Numbered from the stretch's first letter, positions 1 to 5,892 are shown. The stretch: DNA of 6,672 bases from Acidilobaceae archaeon (GCA_027039295.1 JALWEW010000134.1:1-6672), one strand, 5' to 3'. A program made the numbers and translations. Notes: generated by a model not told the origin, from the sequence alone.

Positions 1-19
1 CTCCGGGAGGGGGAGGGGC

Positions 20-1162
20 CTAGCGGCATTCCTCGACTAGCACCGAGCCGGGGTCGACGCGGGACACCCTGATGCCCCTCGCCTCGAGGTAGCCTAGGAC
101 CTCGCCGAGGTGGCCGTTGAAGCCTAGCTCCTCCGGGTCGTGGATACCCGGCTCCCTGACGCGGCGTGCCTCGAGAGCGACCCTGAGGGTGGCGACCGCT
201 GAGGCGCCCGTCACCCGGGCCATGGCGCTCCAGCCAGCCTTGGCCCCGACTATCGAGAGCGAGGCCGCCGCCCCCCTCTGGGAGGAGGCCTTGACGGCCA
301 GCACAACCACGTCCTCGACGCCACTCGTATTCTCCTCTATAAGCCTCGCGAGTACGGCTCTAGGCCTCACCATGCACCCGTCGACGTGGACGGGCTCGTC
401 GCTCAGCATGCCTAGACCCCTAAGCTTCAACACGAGGTCGAGGTGGCCCGGGTGGCGTAGCGTGTACTCCACGAGGTGCGAGGCCCTCCCCCTCATGGTG
501 TGGAGGAGGCTCCTCAACCCGTCGGTGGGGAAGGCCTCCATCACGCCCACGCCCGGGATCCTCGCCTTACACGCTGACGAGAGGGGATCGAGCGCGGCGA
601 CCTCCCCTGCCCTGAGGATCCTCGCCGGCCTCAGGTACTCGTCAATTAGATCCTCAGCGTTCCACGTGGCTGCGAGGCCCAGGGGGTTAGCGTTGGGATC
701 CCGCGAGACGCCCCCGACTAATATGTAGGCCTCCTCCAGGAGACCCAGCTCCCTATAGGCTGATGCCACCAGCATGTTACTAAGGCCCGGGGCAACCCCG
801 GCATCCACAACCACCCTAATACCCGCTCTAGAGGCCAGCTCGGCGTAGCGCTCCGGTATACTCTTGTAGAAGCTTACATCCACGGCGTCAACTCCAGCCT
901 CCACGACGCCCTCGAGGGGCCTCCCACCGAGGCCTCCCGGCAGGGCTATGAGGGCGTAGTCCACGTCCCTGAGGGCCTGAGCGAGTGCCCGCGGGCTAGA
1001 GGCATCCGCCAGGCGCCCCTCAGAGCCCACGACCTCGGAGGCCCTCCTAAGAGCCCTGGAGCTGGAGTCAACCACGACGACATCATAGCCCAGGCCAGCC
1101 AGCTCCCAAGCAGCTCTCAAGCCTATGCGGCCAGCCCCAACAACGGCGACCCTAGACCCCAA
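20..1162 (-). CDS. Saccharopine dehydrogenase / lysine 6-dehydrogenase family oxidoreductase
   Basis: This is an NAD(P)-dependent amino-acid dehydrogenase-like protein of about 381 residues, presumably cytosolic. Numbered from the proposed TTG start, an N-terminal Rossmann fold shows GAGRIG at 9-14 and an Asp at about 32 after the second strand (VVVVD), which favours NAD. A family signature with DAGVAPGLSN follows at about 120-129. The catalytic domain has VGGVSRDPN (about 149), MEAFPTDG (about 208) and VDGCMVRPR (about 260), matching the layout of bacterial L-lysine 6-dehydrogenases. The C-terminus (TGASAVATLRVALE then DPEELG) is typical of saccharopine dehydrogenase relatives. Substrate (lysine, saccharopine or another amino acid) cannot be fixed from sequence. 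The frame stays open to an ATG at 1387, but the extra 75 residues are low-complexity Gly/Pro/Arg and precede the Rossmann fold. TTG at 1162-1160 gives the normal family length and has GGGGGTG (1180-1174) upstream. GTG at 1234 is an alternative start. The family is secure, the start is not. Confidence 0.85.
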   Translation of the reverse strand: MGSRVAVVGAGRIGLRAAWELAGLGYDVVVVDSSSRALRRASEVVGSEGRLADASSPRALAQALRDVDYALIALPGGLGGRPLEGVVEAGVDAVDVSFYKSIPERYAELASRAGIRVVVDAGVAPGLSNMLVASAYRELGLLEEAYILVGGVSRDPNANPLGLAATWNAEDLIDEYLRPARILRAGEVAALDPLSSACKARIPGVGVMEAFPTDGLRSLLHTMRGRASHLVEYTLRHPGHLDLVLKLRGLGMLSDEPVHVDGCMVRPRAVLARLIEENTSGVEDVVVLAVKASSQRGAAASLSIVGAKAGWSAMARVTGASAVATLRVALEARRVREPGIHDPEELGFNGHLGEVLGYLEARGIRVSRVDPGSVLVEECR

Positions 1163-1380
1163 CTCCCGGGGAGCACCCCCACGCGGCCCCCAGAGCCAGG
1201 CCGTGGCCGGGGACTCAATGTTCCGGCTCTCCACATCCCACGATTCAGGAGACTCCCTTCCACGGCATCCCCCCAACCGCGGCTGGGCCCCGGGGGCCGC
1301 GCCATTAGAGGTAGCGCATTGAGGGAGGCTATATCGCTGAGCAGCGATGCCGAGTACTGGAAAGCGCGTGCGCCAGCCTG

Positions 1381-1391
1381 AAAGCAATAAA
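1381..1391 (+). promoter_or_regulatory. Probable TATA box of the tRNA-Gly gene
   Basis: An A/T-rich stretch (aaagcaataaa) stands out in very GC-rich surroundings, with its centre about 32 nt before the tRNA 5' end. With the usual archaeal TATA-to-start distance of about 25 nt, transcription would begin a few bases upstream of the mature tRNA. This is inferred from position and composition only. Confidence 0.4.
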
Positions 1392-1419
1392 CCCCCGCCA
1401 CCCTAGGGACTTCCGCGGA

Positions 1420-1498
1420 GCGGCCGTCGTCTAGCCTGGACTAGGACGCCGGCCTCCCAAGCCGGCGATCCCGGGTTCAAATCCCGGCGGCCGCACCA
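1420..1498 (+). tRNA. tRNA-Gly (anticodon CCC), CCA encoded
   Basis: A complete cloverleaf can be folded by hand. The acceptor stem is GCGGCCG (1420-1426) with CGGCCGC (1488-1494), seven perfect pairs. The D stem is GTCT/GGAC (1429-1432, 1444-1447) with GG in its loop. The anticodon stem is CCGGC/GCCGG (1449-1453, 1461-1465) around loop CTCCCAA, giving anticodon CCC at 1456-1458, which reads GGG glycine codons. The variable loop has 5 nt. The T stem is CCGGG/CCCGG with loop TTCAAAT. Discriminator A1495 is followed by a genomic CCA (1496-1498). No intron is present. It lies between a minus-strand dehydrogenase gene and the plus-strand prefoldin gene, apparently as a single-gene unit. Confidence 0.96.
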
Positions 1499-1680
1499 TC
1501 CCCTTTAAGAGGGAGTAGCCCTTAATCCAGGGACATGCCTGAAGACCCCGCGTGCTAGAAGCTTGAGGGGGATCCTTACACAGGGCCTACTGGTTTATGC
1601 GTGTCTGCATCCACGCCTAGTTTCTGTCGGACTTTCACAGTTGGTAATAATGTAATGTATGGTGTATTCTTCGTAGAGCC
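1499..1680. other. Non-coding spacer between tRNA-Gly and prefoldin alpha
   Basis: No convincing gene is seen here. The spacer becomes clearly more A/T-rich towards its right end, in contrast to the rest of the window. It contains two weak inverted repeats: ccct/aggg just after the tRNA (about 1501-1513), and gcgtg/cacgc with an 8-nt loop (1599-1616) followed by a T-containing stretch. Neither is strong enough to call as a terminator. A TATA-like run at about 1645-1660 (taataatgtaatgtat) may be an additional promoter for the downstream gene. No C/D-box pair typical of archaeal guide RNAs was found. Confidence 0.4.
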
Positions 1681-1693
1681 AAAAGGTAATAAA
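1681..1693 (+). promoter_or_regulatory. Candidate BRE/TATA element for the prefoldin alpha gene
   Basis: The sequence aaaaggtaataaa is a purine-rich stretch followed by a TATA-like box. A start of transcription about 25 nt downstream would fall near 1713-1718, giving a short leader that carries GGTGGG (1719-1724) before the ATG at 1729. This placement would exclude the upstream ATG at 1699 from the transcript. The box at about 1645-1660 is an alternative that would allow the longer protein. Inference only. Confidence 0.35.
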
Positions 1694-1728
1694 GGAGTAT
1701 GCCGCAAATAATATCTATGGTGGGCGGC

Positions 1729-2166
1729 ATGAGCGAGCAGGTTAAGGAGGCAGGCAGGGAGGCCCGCGCCGACAAGCTGGAGGAGGAGCTCAGGACGCTC
1801 TTCGGTCAGGTCGAGAGTCTCAGACAGCAGGTGGCCACGATAGACGCGACAGTCATGGATCTAGCTACTGTCATAGAGACTCTCGAGTATATAAAGGAGA
1901 AGGGCAAGGACAAGACAGTGCTAGTCCCCATAGGCGCCGGGAACTTCATACGCGCGAAGATAGTGGACACCGAGCACGTAGTCATGGGCGTCGGCGGCAG
2001 GCTGAGTGTTGAGGCGACCATAGACGAGGCGAAGGAGCTGATAAACGAGAGGATACGCGCCCTCGAACAGCTGCGGCTGGACCTCCGTAGGAAGCTCGAG
2101 GAGCTGAACGCCAGGATCAGGGAGCTGATCCGGGAGTACCAGGAGTCCCCAACGGGGACAGCCTAG
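1729..2166 (+). CDS. pfdA: Prefoldin alpha subunit (GimC alpha)
   Basis: This is the alpha subunit of the archaeal prefoldin hexamer (two alpha, four beta), a cytosolic ATP-independent holdase that captures unfolded proteins with coiled-coil tentacles and passes them to the thermosome. The protein of 145 residues has the expected order: a long N-terminal heptad helix (about 14-58), two beta-hairpins (TVLVPIGAGNFIRAKI at about 63-78 and HVVMGVGGRLSVEAT at about 83-97), and a C-terminal coiled-coil helix (about 98-140). Two hairpins mark the alpha rather than the beta class. ATG at 1729 is chosen because GGTG (1719-1722) lies 6 nt upstream. An in-frame ATG at 1699 would add ten residues (MPQIISMVGG), but its GGAG sits only 1 nt away. 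ATG 1717 is also in frame. No beta subunit is seen in the window. The next gene follows after 47 nt on the same strand. The family assignment is firm. Confidence 0.93.
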   Translation: MSEQVKEAGREARADKLEEELRTLFGQVESLRQQVATIDATVMDLATVIETLEYIKEKGKDKTVLVPIGAGNFIRAKIVDTEHVVMGVGGRLSVEATIDEAKELINERIRALEQLRLDLRRKLEELNARIRELIREYQESPTGTA

Positions 2167-2213
2167 CCTCCCCCTCAATACCTCCAAGGCGAGCCATCGG
2201 GGGTAGCGCCTCT

Positions 2214-2468
2214 TTGCAGGGCACAGCGCCGCCTGGGGCTAGGGAGAGGGTGCTGGCCGAGCTAGAGCTGGCCCTGAGGGAGCTCGAGGACGCGGAGGCC
2301 CTCCTGAGGAGGCTCGAGCCCTCGAGGCGCGCCTACATAGGCTTCGAGGGGCGCCTCATGATCGAGGTGACCGTGGCCGAGGCGCTCGACTACGTTGAGG
2401 AGAGGAAGGCGGGGCTCAAGGCGCTACTCGAGAAGCTGAGGAAGGAGACCCCCCGCGGGGAGGGCTAG
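2214..2468 (+). CDS. Mini-prefoldin-like coiled-coil protein (84 aa)
   Basis: This is a small protein with the outline helix (about 10-34), one beta-hairpin (RRAYIGFEGRLMIEVT, about 38-53), helix (about 54-78), in effect a prefoldin with very short tentacles. The hairpin and second helix align without gaps to the second hairpin and C-terminal helix of the adjacent prefoldin alpha. GRLxIExTxxEA...ER...L..L...LR is shared, with about 13 identities in 34 positions by hand count. One hairpin also fits the prefoldin beta class. The proposed start is TTG 2214 with GGGGGT (2199-2204) 9 nt upstream. GTG 2250 is a possible shorter start. It lies 47 nt after the prefoldin gene and is probably co-transcribed with it. 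Its stop codon overlaps that of the convergent membrane-protein gene. Function is unknown; a prefoldin partner, cap or regulator is possible. The strong heptad pattern and continuous codon bias make a real gene likely. Confidence 0.72.
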   Translation: MQGTAPPGARERVLAELELALRELEDAEALLRRLEPSRRAYIGFEGRLMIEVTVAEALDYVEERKAGLKALLEKLRKETPRGEG

Positions 2469-2701
2469 GCGCCCCCACTCCGTCTCTCCTTTATCTCCCC
2501 AGCAAGCCTGTAGGCTAGGAAGAGGGCTATACCAGCCTCCACGACGGTGAATATCGGGTCCCTCCTAAGGTACGCGTACAGGGTCAGCACGACGGTCCCG
2601 CTCAGGTTGAGGCTGTATAGCCATACCCAGCTCTTGACTATGAAGCTCGCGAATACGAGTATCATCCCAGAGAGTCCCAGGGCCTCGAGCCACCCGATCA
2701 C
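2465..2701 (-). CDS. Small three-helix membrane protein, LAB_N / SemiSWEET-like
   Basis: This is a 78-residue integral membrane protein with three predicted transmembrane helices (about 5-22, 27-44 and 49-66) and a charged, probably cytosolic tail (GEIKERRSGGA). The central part (WLYSLNLSG...LTLYAYLRRDPIF) recalls the lipid-A-disaccharide-synthase N-terminal domain family (LAB_N), whose members have a similar YA..RRDPVF segment and are related to small three-helix SemiSWEET-type proteins. An archaeon makes no lipid A, so the domain name does not give the function. The start is GTG (2701-2699) with GAGG (2713-2710) 8 nt upstream. The gene lies 45 nt after the chaperonin-like gene on the same strand and may be co-transcribed with it. 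A TATA-like GATAAACC (2743-2736) overlapping the end of that gene could also drive it alone. Family assignment is tentative; the membrane call is firm. Confidence 0.7.
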   Translation of the reverse strand: MIGWLEALGLSGMILVFASFIVKSWVWLYSLNLSGTVVLTLYAYLRRDPIFTVVEAGIALFLAYRLAGEIKERRSGGA

Positions 2702-2735
2702 AGAGGGATCCTCTAAAGCCGTGGCGTAGGCGGGG

Positions 2736-2743
2736 GGTTTATC
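2736..2743 (-). promoter_or_regulatory. Possible TATA box for the small membrane-protein gene
   Basis: On the minus strand the sequence reads GATAAACC, just past the chaperonin-like stop codon. A start of transcription about 25 nt downstream would fall near 2714, right before the GAGG ribosome site and the GTG at 2701. It is weak and short, and read-through from the upstream gene is an equally good explanation. Confidence 0.25.
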
Positions 2744-2746
2744 ACG

Positions 2747-4366
2747 CTACCTATGGGGCTCCCTGATCTCCCTGAGGTGGGCGCCTCGCCGGTGCACGCT
2801 TATGCCGGTAACCCTCAATAGCGTCATTGCGAGGCTCACGCCCACCTCGGCCGCGGCCCTCCTGATGGGGTAGGGGTCGAGTATGCCCCTAGCGGCTAGG
2901 TCCTCGTCTACGCGCTTCTCGTACTCGTTTACTCCCGCAGCCCAGCGGCCCTGGGCGTGGAGGGCCTCGAGGGCGGCGAGGGCTTCGTGGGGCTTGAGGG
3001 CCGAGTGCCTGGCCAGGGTGGAGGGTATGACCTCTATAGCCTCGGCGAACGCCTCCATGGCCAGCCTCTTCTTCCCCCCGGCCCTGAGGGCCTGCTCCCT
3101 TATCCTGAGGGCGGCCTCCACCTCGGGGGCCCCGCCCCCGGGGAGGGAGCGTGGATCCGCCGCGTAGGCCTCAAGGCCCCTCGCGGCCATGCGGGCCTCC
3201 TCGTAGGCCGTGTCAACGGCATACCAGGGCCCCCGGATGACTATGGTGGAGACGCACCCCCCGCGGGCCTCTAGTATGGTGTAGTACCTGTCCCCGAAGA
3301 CCCTCTCCTCTAGGTGGTCGACGACCCCCACGTCCCCGGGGCCAGCGTCTTGGAGCCTTGAGAGGAGCCTCGCGCCCGAGGCAGTCGCTATGAGTCTCGC
3401 CTTCTCGGGGGGGATCCTGCGGAGTACTAGCACGCCCCTCCTCTCCAGCTCCTCCTCCAGCCCGGCCTCGAGGCCCTTGACGTCTACGAGGAGCCCGACC
3501 CCGAGCTGGGAGAGCTTCTCCACCGCCCAGAGGTGACTCCTCGAGAGCTCCTCTCCAAGCCTGAGAGCAGCCTCAGGGTCGCTTACAACGAAGTTGTAGC
3601 CCTCATACCTGAGGTCCACGTAGAGCTTCTGGTCCACAACGGCAACCCTCAGGGGGCCCACCTTGAGCCTCGGCATGCCCGGCCTCGAGAGCCTCTTCCT
3701 CACAACCACGCCCTCCACTAGTGTGGAATCGGATAGGGAGCCCCCCTCGATCCTCTCGAAGTCCACCACCTCCGAGAAGGGCTTGCCGCAGCCGCTGGCC
3801 TTGTAGCGCTCGAGGGCCCTGCATAGGAGGGGCCCCAGGATCCCCGAGGCCTGGGACCCCGTCAGCAGGGCCCGGGTGGCAGTGGCGCAGTCCAGCCTAG
3901 GCGACCTGCCCGCCAGCTCCTCGAGTGTCTCGACGTAAACTTTATAGGCGGCACTGTAGCCCTCGAGTATCGTCGAGGGCCTGAGGCCGTAATCCCTCTC
4001 AAGGCTCAGAGCCCTCTCGTAGAGCTTGTACGCCAGCAGCAAAGCGGTCTTAACGCCGTCCCCGTATAGCCTCCAGAGCCCCCTCGCCGCCTCCCAGATC
4101 AGCTCCACCAGCGGGTTCTCCTTGGAGGCCTCATTGAGGAGCAGGTACACCTTAGCCGTCGGCACGACGTCGCCGTACTTGCCGTGCACGAGCTTCAGGG
4201 CCCCCCTATAGCCCAGGCTGGAGCCCGAGAGGTAACCGTAGACCCAGAGGATCCTCAGTATAGCCTTCCTAGACTCCCCATCGCCCACGTAGTCGCTGCC
4301 GCCAATAGGCACGATAACCTTGAACGGGCCCCTCTCGCTTGCTCTGGCGAGCTTCAATGGAGACAC
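2747..4366 (-). CDS. Divergent thermosome-like (group II chaperonin) paralogue
   Basis: The protein has 539 residues, the usual thermosome length, with recognisable equatorial, intermediate and apical segments throughout. Landmarks are LGYRGALKLV (51-60, usual LGPKGMDKML), GDVVPT (65-70), GDGVKT (102-107, usual GDGTTT), IEGGSLSDSTLVEGVVV with RPGMPR (206-233), a helical-protrusion equivalent (VSDPEAALRLGEELS, 261-275), LEERVFGD (352-359), GGGAPEVE (410-417) and AFAEAIEVIPSTLA (439-451). The ATPase site looks damaged. The Asp of NDGATI (GroEL Asp52 equivalent) aligns with Lys72, the catalytic Asp of EDAL (GroEL Asp398 equivalent) is Glu390, and two of three Thr in GDGTTT are lost. The C-terminus lacks the usual GGM-rich tail. 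GTG at 4366 is preceded by GAGGGGGG (4378-4371). The frame is intact, so it is not a simple pseudogene. It is likely a non-standard or co-assembling ring subunit. Family is firm, function inferred. Confidence 0.85.
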   Translation of the reverse strand: MSPLKLARASERGPFKVIVPIGGSDYVGDGESRKAILRILWVYGYLSGSSLGYRGALKLVHGKYGDVVPTAKVYLLLNEASKENPLVELIWEAARGLWRLYGDGVKTALLLAYKLYERALSLERDYGLRPSTILEGYSAAYKVYVETLEELAGRSPRLDCATATRALLTGSQASGILGPLLCRALERYKASGCGKPFSEVVDFERIEGGSLSDSTLVEGVVVRKRLSRPGMPRLKVGPLRVAVVDQKLYVDLRYEGYNFVVSDPEAALRLGEELSRSHLWAVEKLSQLGVGLLVDVKGLEAGLEEELERRGVLVLRRIPPEKARLIATASGARLLSRLQDAGPGDVGVVDHLEERVFGDRYYTILEARGGCVSTIVIRGPWYAVDTAYEEARMAARGLEAYAADPRSLPGGGAPEVEAALRIREQALRAGGKKRLAMEAFAEAIEVIPSTLARHSALKPHEALAALEALHAQGRWAAGVNEYEKRVDEDLAARGILDPYPIRRAAAEVGVSLAMTLLRVTGISVHRRGAHLREIREPHR

Positions 4367-4370
4367 CTGG

Positions 4371-4378
4371 CCCCCCTC
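4371..4378 (-). promoter_or_regulatory. Strong ribosome binding site of the chaperonin-like gene
   Basis: Read on the minus strand, GAGGGGGG lies 4 nt before GTG 4366. It supports that start over the in-frame TTG three codons later. Confidence 0.6.
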
Positions 4379-4417
4379 AACTGGGAGTACATGGGGCTTC
4401 AGGGGCGAGAGTACTCG

Positions 4418-4426
4418 GAGTATATG
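4418..4426 (-). promoter_or_regulatory. Candidate TATA box of the chaperonin-like gene
   Basis: The minus strand reads CATATACTC. Transcription starting about 25 nt downstream would give a leader of roughly 30 nt that contains the GAGGGGGG ribosome site. It lies in the 158-nt spacer shared with the divergent ligase gene. Called from position only. Confidence 0.35.
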
Positions 4427-4487
4427 CTGGCTGGATGCACTGTCCAGTCACCCCCTTACCTGTGGGCGCCTAATACCTTTTACACAC

Positions 4488-4500
4488 ACGTAAATTAATA
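4488..4500 (+). promoter_or_regulatory. Probable TATA box of the phenylacetate-CoA ligase-like gene
   Basis: The run acgtaaattaata is the most A/T-rich stretch in the spacer. Its centre is about 30 nt before ATG 4525, so transcription would begin near 4518-4520 with an extremely short leader. The ribosome-like GGTGGGAG (4516-4523) sits directly before the ATG and may be only partly in the transcript. Confidence 0.55.
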
Positions 4501-4524
4501 CTCCACGGCTTTTCTGGTGGGAGC

Positions 4525-5892
4525 ATGGCATCCGAGTCGAAGTACTTCGAGCCCTATTTCGAGACCATGCCCCGCGACGAGCTCAGAGAGCTCCAGAACA
4601 AGAAGCTCCGCCACCAGGTGCTCAGGGGCTACACGTTCGCCCCGGCCATAAAGGAGCTCTTCGATGAGCTAGGCGTGAGCCCCAGCGACATAAGGACCGC
4701 GGAGGACCTGCAGGAGAAGATCCCCGTGATGTACAAGGACAAAGTTAGGGAGAGGAGGGCGAGGACCGGCGATCCCTTCGGCGGCTACCTGGCCGTGCCC
4801 GAGGAGGAGGTCTACACCGTGCAGCACAGCACGGGCACGACGGGCCTCCCCACGTTCATAGCGAAGACGAAGAAGGACATAGAGGGCTGGATAACCAGAG
4901 AGTACGCCCGCCACGCTTGGGCGGCTGGCGCGAGGCCCGGCGACAGGATACTGGTATGGGGCTACTACTGGCACGGCTGGCTGAAGGACGGCAATGACCG
5001 GGGCTTCGCCGCCACGGGGGCGCAGGTATGGGAGTTCAGCAGCATGCCCACACCCACGGACATAGAGAGGCTCCACATGATAGCCAGCGCCGTCAAGTTC
5101 AACGGAGTCGACCACGGCACGCTACCAATGTTCCGCTGGATGGACTACGCTAGGGCCCGCGGCATAGACCCCAAGGAGGCCTACCATAGCCACGAGTGGA
5201 AGTTCATACGCACAGCTGGCGACATGCTGACCGACCCTGTTAGGAAGTACAGCAGGGACTTCTGGGGCACCCTACACCTTGACGCTAGTGGCGGCGGCGA
5301 CTGCGTCGTGGCGACGGCGGAGAACCGCGACCAGGTGGAGACCGGCAACACCAAGGGCCTCATGATATGGGAGGACATGTTCTTCGTGGAGGTCGTCGAC
5401 CCGAAGACCCACGAGGTCGTAGCTGACGGCGAGAAGGGTGAGTACGTGATAACACCCCTGGACTACGAGGCCCTCGTCTACCTGCGCTGGGACTACGAGG
5501 ATATGGTGATAAAGGACTCCTCGAAGGACGTCAGCGGCCGCACCCACGCCACACTCAAGTATCTCGGCCGCACGATATTCGGCGCGATAGTACGGGGCAA
5601 GCACATAACACAGAGGGACGTGGAGGAGGTGCTATACAGCTTCCCGGAGACCATACTGAAGCCATGGCAGTTCATAAGGAGCAGCAAGGACCTATTCAAG
5701 GAGGAGGACAAGCTCCGCATCAGAGCGGTCTACGACCCCAACATAACCAAGGACCCCGAGGAGCTGAGGCAGAGGATAGCCAAGGCCCTCGAGGAGAAGC
5801 TCGGCGTGCCCACGGAGGTCGAGTGGATACCCGAGGAGGAGGTCAGGACCCTGCCACACAAGGTCTACAAGCTATACGTGAGGAGCAGCTGA
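4525..5892 (+). CDS. Phenylacetate-CoA ligase-like adenylate-forming enzyme (PaaK family)
   Basis: Enzymes of this family activate a carboxylic acid with ATP to an acyl-adenylate and usually transfer it to CoA in the cytosol. The 455 residues fit the PaaK length of about 430-460. Features in order are the PaaK-type N-terminus (LRHQVLRGYTFAPAIKELFDELGV), RTGDPFGGYLAVPEEEV (80-96), ATP loop HSTGTTGLPTF (101-111), EDM(F/V) segments at 283 and 325, LRWDYED (320-326, where RTGD-like sequence is usual), hinge region YLGRTIFGAIVRGKHITQRDVEEVL (346-370) and a C-terminal LPHKVYKLYV carrying the candidate catalytic Lys446. Compared with classical PaaK, the GRSDDM hinge is GRTIFG and the aromatic/Glu motif is HLDASGGGDCVV (251-262), so the substrate is probably not phenylacetate. 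ATG 4525 follows GGTGGGAG and a TATA-like box. It is followed after 78 nt by another adenylate-forming gene on the same strand. Confidence 0.86.
   Translation: MASESKYFEPYFETMPRDELRELQNKKLRHQVLRGYTFAPAIKELFDELGVSPSDIRTAEDLQEKIPVMYKDKVRERRARTGDPFGGYLAVPEEEVYTVQHSTGTTGLPTFIAKTKKDIEGWITREYARHAWAAGARPGDRILVWGYYWHGWLKDGNDRGFAATGAQVWEFSSMPTPTDIERLHMIASAVKFNGVDHGTLPMFRWMDYARARGIDPKEAYHSHEWKFIRTAGDMLTDPVRKYSRDFWGTLHLDASGGGDCVVATAENRDQVETGNTKGLMIWEDMFFVEVVDPKTHEVVADGEKGEYVITPLDYEALVYLRWDYEDMVIKDSSKDVSGRTHATLKYLGRTIFGAIVRGKHITQRDVEEVLYSFPETILKPWQFIRSSKDLFKEEDKLRIRAVYDPNITKDPEELRQRIAKALEEKLGVPTEVEWIPEEEVRTLPHKVYKLYVRSS

Noticed and set aside
117..728. Plus-strand open frame of about 200 codons opposite the dehydrogenase
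   Set aside because: The minus strand carries a complete dehydrogenase with conserved motifs over the same bases. The plus-strand peptide is Ser/Ala/Arg-rich and looks like an antisense shadow.
1420..1498. tRNA-Gly as an integration (attachment) site for a mobile element
   Set aside because: No second copy of the tRNA 3' end, integrase or phage-like gene is seen in the window.
1501..1513. ccct/aggg inverted repeat as a terminator for the tRNA
   Set aside because: The stem has only 4 pairs and no T-run follows.
2883..3274. Open frames on the plus strand opposite the chaperonin-like gene
   Set aside because: They are mirror images of a GC-rich minus-strand gene with clear family motifs, and the peptides have skewed composition and no recognisable domain.
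2747..4366. Calling the chaperonin-like gene a normal thermosome subunit, or a pseudogene
   Set aside because: Key ATPase residues are changed, so a normal subunit is unlikely. The frame is uninterrupted, full length and has a strong ribosome site, so simple decay is also unlikely.
4184..4498. Plus-strand open frame of about 104 codons spanning the chaperonin start and the divergent spacer
   Set aside because: It overlaps the start of a well-supported gene and the promoter region, and the peptide shows no family likeness.
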